DNA of 11,171 nt from Candidatus Aerophobota bacterium (GTDB lineage: Bacteria; Aerophobota; Aerophobia; Aerophobales; B3-G15), in the NCBI GenBank assembly GCA_021162265.1, contig JAGGZA010000015.1, positions 1 through 11,171 on the forward strand. The letters run 5' to 3'. Under the pieces are notes generated by a model. It made no database searches. It was not told where the DNA came from and saw only the letters and a list, made by a program, of their open reading frames with translations. The number at the start of each line of letters is the position of its first letter. Positions within the stretch are counted from its first letter, which is position 1. The position numbers and the translations under genes are program-made. Below, one piece after another: positions 1-5,764 of this stretch.

Positions 1-660
1 CAATAAATCCTTCCTCTGATAAACACCATAAACCAAAAGTGCTACTATTGCCCCTAACCATGCTCCTCGAGAAAACGAGAAGAACAAACTTGTTAATATT
101 AAAGAAAGACCGCCTCCCAATAATATCTTTCCTTTTCCCGGGGTTTGGGTAAAAAAAGCTAAGGTTATGATAAGAGCAGGAATCAATATTGTGCCAAATT
201 CATTTGGGTTGGCAAAAAGAGTATGTGTTCTACAATCAAGCCTGCTAAAATATATGGTTAACCCATAGATACTTGATACAACAGAGCATACAATAAATAT
301 TATTGCTAATTTATTTAAAAAATATTTTTCCTTAATAAGATATTTTGCACCGAATAAAACCAGATATAAAGTTAAACCAAACGCTATAACCCACCAAAAA
401 GCAAACAGCTTTCTCTTTGCATTTAATATAGATATTGGCAAGGTAAGAAGAAAGAGATTTGTCAGCAAAAAAAGAGTATCTTTTTTTATTTTGAGATCTC
501 CCTTAAGCAATCTTCCTGCAAGGAGAAAGGGTAAAGCTCCTATACCTGAACCAATAGGTGTCCCTACAAACATTAAAATCCAACCCACCTTCAAAAAAAA
601 GGAAGAAAATTTTTTTCTTATATCCTGGATACTTTCTTTTTTTAAACTATCTAACTTCAT
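1..660 (-). CDS. O-antigen ligase/polymerase-like polytopic membrane protein (3' end outside window)
   Basis: Reverse-complement reading from ATG 660 stays open for 220 codons to the left edge, with no stop, so the gene is cut by the window. The first 20 residues are polar and basic (cytoplasmic N-terminus). They are followed by several hydrophobic spans at about 21-48, 61-79, 85-108, 118-138, 155-170, 179-197 and 201-214. NPNEFGTILIPALI (151-164) and FSFSRGAWLG (194-203) match the conserved PN.f/a and S.SRGa.lg signatures of the Wzy/WaaL (O-antigen ligase and polymerase) superfamily. Those proteins usually have about 400-450 residues, so roughly half is visible. Ligases transfer undecaprenyl-linked glycans to lipid A-core, while polymerases join repeat units; sequence alone does not separate them, and the catalytic periplasmic loop lies outside the window. 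It overlaps the LpxB-related gene by 14 bases, which fits an envelope glycan role. Confidence 0.88.
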   Translation of the reverse strand, partial: MKLDSLKKESIQDIRKKFSSFFLKVGWILMFVGTPIGSGIGALPFLLAGRLLKGDLKIKKDTLFLLTNLFLLTLPISILNAKRKLFAFWWVIAFGLTLYLVLFGAKYLIKEKYFLNKLAIIFIVCSVVSSIYGLTIYFSRLDCRTHTLFANPNEFGTILIPALIITLAFFTQTPGKGKILLGGGLSLILTSLFFSFSRGAWLGAIVALLVYGVYQRKDLL

Positions 661-1903
661 TTCTGCCTACCCTTCCTTCCTGCAGGATAACCTCAGCTAC
701 TCTCTCTGCTGCACCAGGTTTGCCCATTGTTTTTTTTAATTCAGAAGAGATAAAGGAAAGCCTCTTTTCATCCTGTAAAATCTCCAATGCTGAACTTGCA
801 ACATCCTGTGGTGTCACCTCACCCCTTAGCTCAGGAACAATTTCCCTTCCTGCATAAATATTAGGCAAGGAACAAAATTTTATCAATTTACTATATCTTC
901 TAACTGCCCATTTTTTTATCTGCATCCCCACCCATGGAATGCCTCCTACAAGTCCGGCAATACCCTCAAGAGGAATAAATTCAGGTCTCTGAAAGGGGAT
1001 GGTTACTACCATAGGGGTACCAAGGTAAGCAAGTTCTGCGGTGTTTGTGCCAGGGATAGTTAAAACAAGCGTGGAAAGTTGCATTACACTATATCTTTTC
1101 CTGGTAACTATATCCACCTCAATTCCCTTTGAAGTTAAAAGTTTCCACCGTGTATTTTCTCTAATTAACTTTGTTTTTGGGACATTCATAATTTTATTCA
1201 CCTTTGCTTTATCAAGGGTAAAAAGTTCCTCTTCTTTAACAAAAGGAGAAAGAATAAGAAAGAAATGAGCTCGAGGAAGTCTTTCTTTAATAAGCTCGCA
1301 GGCTTTTAAAAAAAATAATGTCATATTAACAGTTATGTAAGGCCTGCTCCCCGGCACAATTGAAATAACAGGCTCTCCTTGAGGAAAAGGAGAATTAAAA
1401 ATTCCTTCCTCTTCAATCTGATAAACAACACTGTCTATCATTAAATCCCCCACAACAACAACCTTATCAGAGTCAATCCCCTGACTGAGGAAATTATCTT
1501 TCTTCACTTTCTCGCTCAATACCATAAACTTTTTAAACCTATTATTCCATCTTGGCCTTTGCAAATAAGCTACTGCCGGGAACTTAAGTCTCCTTGAGAT
1601 AAGGAGAGCATGAAATGGATCTCCTCCTAAAAAGACACATACTCCACCTTGCCTTTTTGCCTCAGCATAAAAAGGGAAGGATTTACCTAAAAATATATAC
1701 TTCAAGTACTGCCCGGGTCTTACCACATACCTTACTCCGGGAAAATCCTTAGCCACATCTGCTTCCCTTCCACTTGCATACTGACAGGGAGGAATTACTA
1801 AAATAACCCGCACATCTTTAATTTTTTCTTGCACTTTCTTTACTACAGGTCTTACCCACCCAAAAATCTCCCCGGGACTATTTGCTATGATAAAAACATA
1901 CAT
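647..1903 (-). CDS. LpxB-related glycosyltransferase (lipid-A-disaccharide synthase-related protein)
   Basis: This 418-residue GT-B-like protein is related to LpxB but too divergent to call LpxB itself. The N-terminus reads FIIANSPGEIFGWVRPVV (4-21) in place of the SGDLHGA motif, and the VWAW and FPFEE motifs of LpxB are absent. Shared features are VPGSR (183-187), IPGTNTAELAYLGTPMVV (283-300, cf. ASGTATLEAACLGIPMV in the neighbour), a LPNIYAGREIVPELRG segment (346-361) and the final GKPGAAERVAEVI helix. It resembles the lipid-A-disaccharide synthase-related family described in cyanobacteria and other diderms, whose substrate I do not know. It starts 10 bases after the DUF362 stop; TAAGAG lies close before the ATG, a weak ribosome site. 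It ends in TAG at a family-consistent position and overlaps the next gene by 14 bases. A role in glycolipid or lipid A-type synthesis is inferred from homology and context. Confidence 0.85.
   Translation of the reverse strand: MYVFIIANSPGEIFGWVRPVVKKVQEKIKDVRVILVIPPCQYASGREADVAKDFPGVRYVVRPGQYLKYIFLGKSFPFYAEAKRQGGVCVFLGGDPFHALLISRRLKFPAVAYLQRPRWNNRFKKFMVLSEKVKKDNFLSQGIDSDKVVVVGDLMIDSVVYQIEEEGIFNSPFPQGEPVISIVPGSRPYITVNMTLFFLKACELIKERLPRAHFFLILSPFVKEEELFTLDKAKVNKIMNVPKTKLIRENTRWKLLTSKGIEVDIVTRKRYSVMQLSTLVLTIPGTNTAELAYLGTPMVVTIPFQRPEFIPLEGIAGLVGGIPWVGMQIKKWAVRRYSKLIKFCSLPNIYAGREIVPELRGEVTPQDVASSALEILQDEKRLSFISSELKKTMGKPGAAERVAEVILQEGRVGRNEVR
671..680 (-). promoter_or_regulatory. Shine-Dalgarno site of the O-antigen ligase-like gene
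   Basis: GGAAGGAAGG on the minus strand ends ten bases before the ATG at 660 and lies in the final codons of the LpxB-related gene. It supports the ATG at 660 as the start of the membrane protein and implies translational coupling with the upstream gene, whose stop overlaps it. Confidence 0.55.
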
Positions 1904-1913
1904 CTTGCTCTTA

Positions 1914-3065
1914 CTACACCTTTAACTTTCTTGCCAGCCAGTTGTATTTTATCTGTACAGCCTTTTGTGGACAGAACTCCTGACAGCAAAAACATTTTAT
2001 GCATTTTTTTCTATCGATTTTAGGATAATCGCTTGCCATTTTTATCGCCTCCACAGGGCAGTGTTTTGTGCAAACCATACATCCACCACACTTTTCAAGA
2101 TCAATCTGAGGCTCTACTTTTATAAGATAGGGAGCAAGCAACTTCCCGATAAACAAAACAAAAGATGGCATTTTTTTTAAGAGAGTATTTACATTGTGAA
2201 CCAGTTCAAAATCTTCAACCTTTACCTCATTTAAATCAGTACCCTTTATCTTTATCTTATCAAGTTCTGCTACTCCCAGTCCTCTCTCACTGGCTACTCT
2301 TATAATGTCAACATCCAGGGGGTCGCATCCAATTATACTTGAAGCCACTGCATCTATAGCTACAGGGTCCCTGCTTGCAAGAACCAATCCTATTTTGCGA
2401 GGAGACCCTGCAGCAGGACCATTTCCCTCCATACCTACAATTGCATCCATAATTGCAAGTTCTGGATAAACAGCAGTTAAAATGTCTGCCATTAGCTCAG
2501 CAAACTCTCCAGGTGTAGGGGCGATAGCATGCAGCTCCTTTTTCCTGAATCCTGGAATAGTTCCGTATAAATTCTTTATAGCTCCTGTAAAAAGAGCAAA
2601 GCTGTGAGTCTTTAATTTAGGCAGGGTTACTATCACATCAGCATCAATAACCTCTTTAGCTATATGCAGAAGAGGAACTTTTCTATTTTTAGAATTATCA
2701 ATTTCCTTTATTTGCTGAAAGTTAACAATCTCTACATCTTCCTCCTCGGCAACTTCCTTAAACCCTGTAATCTCCCATGCCTTCTTTGCTTCCTCGTACC
2801 TGTATGCAATCCCGGAAGCTTCTCCTAAAAAGGGTACTCCACCCACCTCCTTAACAAGTTTCACCACAGCTCTTACAACAGCAGGATGCGTAGTCACAGC
2901 TTTCTCTGGTGGGTCCGCATTTAACATATTCACCTTCAGGAGAACCCTATCTCCTTTATGGATAATTCCCTCAAGACCACCTATAAGTTTAACGCTTTCC
3001 TTTACTGCCCTATCTACTTCCTCCTGCAGATAACTTTCGCATCTGACTATAGAAACTTCACTCAT
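1914..3065 (-). CDS. DUF362 domain protein with two C-terminal [4Fe-4S] ferredoxin motifs
   Basis: This 383-residue protein has a DUF362 domain (about 1-290) and a ferredoxin-like tail. DUF362 features include the GDRVLLKVNML strand (38-48), VTTHPAVVRAVV (57-68), DVIVTLPKLKTH (143-154), GAIKNLYGTIPG (161-172) and SRDPVAIDAVASSIIG (231-246). The tail has two CxxCxxCxxxCP sets: C326, C329, C332, C336 and C355, C358, C361, C365, the pattern for two cubane [4Fe-4S] clusters. The biochemical role of DUF362 is not known to me; electron transfer is inferred from the cysteines only. No signal peptide is visible, so it is probably cytoplasmic. A weakly hydrophobic stretch near 300-316 (PSFVLFIGKLLAPYLIK) could touch the membrane. 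The ATG overlaps the lpxB stop by 8 bases and is preceded by GGAAGGAAGG (3072-3081). It lies between two LpxB-family genes and ends TAG-TAA. Confidence 0.9.
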   Translation of the reverse strand: MSEVSIVRCESYLQEEVDRAVKESVKLIGGLEGIIHKGDRVLLKVNMLNADPPEKAVTTHPAVVRAVVKLVKEVGGVPFLGEASGIAYRYEEAKKAWEITGFKEVAEEEDVEIVNFQQIKEIDNSKNRKVPLLHIAKEVIDADVIVTLPKLKTHSFALFTGAIKNLYGTIPGFRKKELHAIAPTPGEFAELMADILTAVYPELAIMDAIVGMEGNGPAAGSPRKIGLVLASRDPVAIDAVASSIIGCDPLDVDIIRVASERGLGVAELDKIKIKGTDLNEVKVEDFELVHNVNTLLKKMPSFVLFIGKLLAPYLIKVEPQIDLEKCGGCMVCTKHCPVEAIKMASDYPKIDRKKCIKCFCCQEFCPQKAVQIKYNWLARKLKV

Positions 3066-3441
3066 CTTTCACCTTCCTTCCAGCTGCTACCTCTGCTATA
3101 ACTCTGGCTGCTCTTTCTGTAGCTCCGGGAGAACCCAGCTTTTTAACAACTTCCTTCAGATCTTCCCTCATTTTAGTTAATCTGTTAAAATCAGAGAGCA
3201 ATTCCAGAACTACCTTTGCCAGATTATCCTCTGTAGCCTTAAACTGTAAAAGCTCCGGGACTATCTTTCTTTCTGCTAAAATGTTAGGAAGACCAACGCA
3301 GGGAAGACTTAACAGCATCTTTGCCAGGAAGTAAGTAGTAATATGCGTTTTATAAACAATCACCATAGGGATGCCAAGGCATGCAGCTTCAAGAGTAGCC
3401 GTGCCAGAAGCAGTGATAAGCAAAGTAGAGATATTCATCAA
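3058..3441 (-). CDS. Possible separately translated C-terminal LpxB fragment
   Basis: After the TAG, the first in-frame potential start codons are TTG at 3441 followed at once by ATG at 3438, giving about 126-127 residues. The fragment holds the C-terminal nucleotide-sugar-binding elements (TASGTATLEAA and the PNILAERKIVPELLQ region) but lacks about 33 codons between the stop and the restart. I see no convincing Shine-Dalgarno site before 3441, so independent translation is doubtful. It is best treated as the 3' part of the interrupted lpxB. Its end overlaps the DUF362 gene by 8 bases. Confidence 0.3.
   Translation of the reverse strand: MMNISTLLITASGTATLEAACLGIPMVIVYKTHITTYFLAKMLLSLPCVGLPNILAERKIVPELLQFKATEDNLAKVVLELLSDFNRLTKMREDLKEVVKKLGSPGATERAARVIAEVAAGRKVKDE
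3072..3081 (-). promoter_or_regulatory. Shine-Dalgarno site of the DUF362 gene inside lpxB
   Basis: GGAAGGAAGG on the minus strand lies six bases before the ATG at 3065, within the last codons of lpxB. An identical 10-mer precedes the O-antigen ligase-like gene at 671-680. If lpxB translation stops at the TAG, coupling of this start to upstream ribosomes would be lost, but this strong site could still recruit ribosomes by itself. Confidence 0.6.
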
Positions 3442-3540
3442 ATCATAAATCCCATCGCTTAAAACTCTTACCTCAACTTTGCTCTTGCGAATAATCTCGT
3501 CAATTCTTTTTTGAAAAACAAAAGAGGCAACAGGGAGAAT

Positions 3541-3543
3541 CTA
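3541..3543 (-). other. In-frame TAG within lpxB
   Basis: The codon order is GTG-CAG-TAG-ATT-CTC-CCT, where the lpxB frame continues as ILPVASFVFQ. Counting ungapped from the PGSR motif (+30), this position aligns with F214 of the intact LpxB-related neighbour, which reads HFFLILSPFV. An aromatic or other hydrophobic residue is therefore expected here. TAT, TAC or TTG to TAG would be a single substitution. Three other genes in the window end in TAG at family-consistent C-termini, so general TAG reassignment is unlikely. Confidence 0.95.
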
Positions 3544-4211
3544 CTGCACTCCTTTTACCTTTCTATTTAAAATCTGTGCTGTCTTGAGCATCAAAGGCAA
3601 AAGGGTATTTATCTCGTATTCTCTGCTCCCTGGCAAAAGGCCAATTACAGGACGGGAGGGATCGAGAGAAAACCTTCTGCAAGCTTCCTCTTTGTCAAGT
3701 GCAGGTTTAACCAAATCCAGCAAAGGATGTCCTACCCAGACAACATCTGCCTTTGCCTTTCTGTAAAATTTTTCCTCAAAGGGGAAAATAGCAATAATTT
3801 TATTAACCCTCCTCGCCATCCTCTTCATCTTCCAGTCAGGCCAGGCCCACACAGGAGGAGCAACATAGTAAACAGTAGCAATTCCCAGTTTATTTGCCAG
3901 AGGAATAAGTCCCAAATTAAAATCTCTGCTATCTATAAGGACTAAAAGATCGGGGTTTTCCTCTTTTAAAATCTTCTCAACTTTTAACCTTACCTTTAAA
4001 AAAGAAGGATAATACTTCAATCCTTCTAAAAGACCTATAGTTCCCATATGAGTGGTAAACTCTTTCACCTCAACACCCGCTTTTTTCATTCTCTCTCCGC
4101 CAATACCTATGAAGCTTGTTGTAGGATAAAGTTTTTTTATAGCCTTAACCAGGTTAGCCCCATGCAGGTCTCCTGAAACCTCTGTTGCAGAAAGCATAAT
4201 CTTTTGCAAAG

Positions 4212-4221
4212 CCTACCTCTT
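4212..4221 (-). promoter_or_regulatory. Shine-Dalgarno site deciding the TTG start of lpxB
   Basis: AAGAGGTAGG on the minus strand lies just before TTG at 4209, with GAGG six bases from the start codon, and begins inside the panC stop codon. The ATG at 4197 would be about 18 bases from GAGG, too far. This favours the TTG start, which also restores the family N-terminus. Confidence 0.65.
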
Positions 4222-5062
4222 AAATTAGTATGTTGTCAATTAACCTGGTCCCACCAATCCATGCTGCAATTGTTATAAGGGTTTTTCCTCTTATCCTGTC
4301 TACAGGCTCAAGAGTATCTGGGTTGACCACTGCAACGTAATCTATCTTAAAAGAACCCTCTTTCTCTATTAAATGCCTTATAAGTGATGTTATGATAGAA
4401 GGGTCTTTTTCTCCTCTTTCAACTTCCTGTTTTGCCTTTAAAAGTGAGTTATATAATACTGCCGCTTTTTTTCTTTCCTCCGGGCTAAGATAACTATTTC
4501 TTGAGCTACAGGCAAGTCCATCTCTTTCTCTGACTGTGGGCAAAAGGATAATCTCTGTATCAATATTTAATTCCTGAACCATTTTCTTAACAACCATAGC
4601 CTGTTGATAATCCTTTTCTCCAAAATAACTATAATCAGGAAGAACTATGTTAAAGAGTTTGGTAAGAACAGTGGTTACTCCCTTAAAATGACCGGGTCGG
4701 AAGGTCCCTTCAAGAGTTTCGGTAAGCATTCCCTTTACCTCTACCCAGGTAGAAAAACCATCAGGATACATACTTTCTTTGAGAGGAGCGAAGACAACAT
4801 CTACTCCCTCTTCTTCACAGAGCCTTAAATCTTCTGATAAATTTCTGGGATATCTTTTAAAATCCTCTTCTGGGCCAAACTGAGTAGGGTTAACAAAAAT
4901 GCTAACCACCGTAAAGTCACAGTCCTCCCTCGCTCTTTTAATAAGAGAAAGGTGACCTTTATGAAGTGCTCCCATTGTCGGAACAAAGCCTATTTTATCC
5001 CCTTTAAGTTTTCTTTCCCTGCAACGAGTTCTCATTAAAGCAATATCTTTTATAATTTCCAT
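4220..5062 (-). CDS. panC: Pantothenate synthetase (pantoate--beta-alanine ligase)
   Basis: This cytosolic enzyme condenses pantoate with beta-alanine using ATP, via a pantoyl-adenylate, to give pantothenate for coenzyme A synthesis. At 280 residues it has typical family length. Signature motifs run through the Rossmann domain: PTMGALHKGH (28-37, HIGH-like nucleotidyl transferase motif), VNPTQFGP (57-64), FRPGHFKGV (121-129), FGEKDYQQ (147-154) and VRERDGLACSSRN (177-189, KMSKS-like region). The short C-terminal domain ends GGTRLIDN (270-277). AAGGAA (5069-5074) lies six bases upstream of the ATG and next to the stop of the TPR gene. Neither panB nor panD is adjacent, so this is a lone pantothenate gene within an operon of other functions. 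CoA supply links only loosely to its envelope-gene neighbours, and I infer no specific coupling. Confidence 0.97.
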   Translation of the reverse strand: MEIIKDIALMRTRCRERKLKGDKIGFVPTMGALHKGHLSLIKRAREDCDFTVVSIFVNPTQFGPEEDFKRYPRNLSEDLRLCEEEGVDVVFAPLKESMYPDGFSTWVEVKGMLTETLEGTFRPGHFKGVTTVLTKLFNIVLPDYSYFGEKDYQQAMVVKKMVQELNIDTEIILLPTVRERDGLACSSRNSYLSPEERKKAAVLYNSLLKAKQEVERGEKDPSIITSLIRHLIEKEGSFKIDYVAVVNPDTLEPVDRIRGKTLITIAAWIGGTRLIDNILI

Positions 5063-5065
5063 TTG

Positions 5066-5764
5066 TCATTCCTTCTTCAATCTTTTTATATGTCTTATGC
5101 ATATTTCTTTAATGTCAGGGTCCTGTGTTGAGTTATAAATCTTTTCCCACTGAACTATCGCATTTCCAATTTGACCATCTTTCTCGTAAGCATAGGCAAG
5201 AATTCTCTCTAAAATAGGGGGATGCCCCTCAAGCTGAAGAGCTGTTTTTATCCCCCTTATAGCTTTCTTGTAATTTTTTAATTTAAAAAGATAAATACTA
5301 AAATCCCTGTAAAGCCAGAGATCAAAAGCATAAGGGTTTTTAGCTATGCCTCTGTTTAAAAAATCAATTGCCTCATCTATGTATCCCAGCTCCTCCAGGG
5401 CAAGAGCTGCAAAGGAGTAAGCAGGTATAAAATGGGGAGAGGTAAAACTAACAACCTGCAACACAGGATATATCTTATTGAATTTATCCTCTCTTTTTAA
5501 CTTCCAATCCCCAAAGTGTTGAATTGCCTGAAGAAATAAAAAATCCGAGGCAACCTGTTTAAACCCAAACACAATCGCTGCACTCATCAAAGCTGCCTCT
5601 TCTGGGTTATTCCTTGAAAGAAAGCTAACCACCTGCCTTAATGGAACCTCCTGGAGAAAACATTTTCCCACATCAATTTCAATCAAATATTTACCAAGAA
5701 AAAGAAAAATCAAAATAATAACTAAAAGATATCCTCTTTTAACCTTAATTAACCCTAACTTCAT
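5066..5764 (-). CDS. Membrane-anchored TPR-like protein of unknown function
   Basis: I cannot assign a specific function. From the ATG at 5764 the protein has 232 residues. A basic N-terminus (KVKR) is followed by one strongly hydrophobic segment at about 11-29 (YLLVIILIFLFLG), which looks like an uncleaved signal anchor. A soluble part of about 200 residues follows, rich in paired helices. TPR-like units are readable at about 113-146 (PAYSFAALALEELGYIDEA, ending AKNPYA), 147-180 and 185-216. The region VASDFLFLQAIQHFGD (71-86) resembles a segment preceding TPRs in uncharacterised bacterial TPR proteins, from memory only. It overlaps the aroA 3' end by 20 bases and sits 3 bases before panC. 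An upstream in-frame ATG at 5797 would add 11 residues ahead of the anchor. Neither start has a strong Shine-Dalgarno site, so the start is uncertain. Being among biosynthetic and envelope genes does not tell its role. Confidence 0.8.
   Translation of the reverse strand: MKLGLIKVKRGYLLVIILIFLFLGKYLIEIDVGKCFLQEVPLRQVVSFLSRNNPEEAALMSAAIVFGFKQVASDFLFLQAIQHFGDWKLKREDKFNKIYPVLQVVSFTSPHFIPAYSFAALALEELGYIDEAIDFLNRGIAKNPYAFDLWLYRDFSIYLFKLKNYKKAIRGIKTALQLEGHPPILERILAYAYEKDGQIGNAIVQWEKIYNSTQDPDIKEICIRHIKRLKKE

Larger units (their letters stand above)
3058..4209 (-). pseudogene. lpxB: Lipid A disaccharide synthase, interrupted by an in-frame TAG
   Basis: LpxB (a GT-B fold, GT19 family, peripheral inner-membrane enzyme) joins UDP-2,3-diacylglucosamine and lipid X into the lipid A disaccharide. 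Read through one TAG (codon 223, bases 3541-3543), the frame gives 383 codons, the normal family length, with no other stop and no frame change. N-terminal part (1-222): ATEVSGDLHGA (8-18), IGIGGERMKKAG (34-45), APPVWAW (117-123), FPFEEKFY (142-149), VGHPLLD (159-165) and LLPGSREYE (191-199). C-terminal part (224-383): TASGTATLEAA (266-276), IPMVIVYK and a LPNILAERKIVPELLQ stretch. The start is TTG at 4209, supported by AAGAGGTAGG (4212-4221) and the family N-terminus MQKIMLSA; ATG at 4197 is the alternative. As written it encodes two fragments and probably no active enzyme, unless the TAG is suppressed, edited by error correction, or the halves associate. Confidence 0.9.

Noticed and set aside
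491..857. Plus-strand ORFs of 82 and 99 codons at the left
   Set aside because: They lie opposite the O-antigen ligase-like gene and the end of the LpxB-related gene, which have clear family motifs. Their translations show no domain-like pattern and run against the operon.
1041..2180. Plus-strand ORFs of 64 to 75 codons
   Set aside because: They are antisense shadows of the LpxB-related and DUF362 genes, with no ribosome site or recognisable motif.
3490..3515. TTGAC-like promoter box just after the lpxB stop
   Set aside because: The hexamer-like string is inside lpxB coding sequence, no well-spaced -10 partner is evident, and AT-rich coding DNA gives such strings by chance.
3058..3540. Frameshift as the cause of the lpxB split
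   Set aside because: Both halves are in the same frame (offset 768 bases, divisible by 3) and join across a single stop with no missing or extra base.
3541..3543. Genome-wide reassignment of TAG to an amino acid
   Set aside because: aroF (7059-7061), the DUF362 gene (1914-1916, followed by TAA) and the LpxB-related gene (647-649) all end in TAG at family-consistent C-termini, and the next gene starts at or near each.
3541..3543. Pyrrolysine insertion in LpxB
   Set aside because: LpxB is not a known pyrrolysine protein, the expected residue is hydrophobic or aromatic, and no pyl genes are in the window.
3584..3945. Plus-strand ORFs of 60 and 72 codons
   Set aside because: They are antisense to lpxB, overlap each other in different frames and have no protein-like features.
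4604..4828. Plus-strand ORF of 74 codons
   Set aside because: It is antisense to panC, whose motifs run through the same bases.
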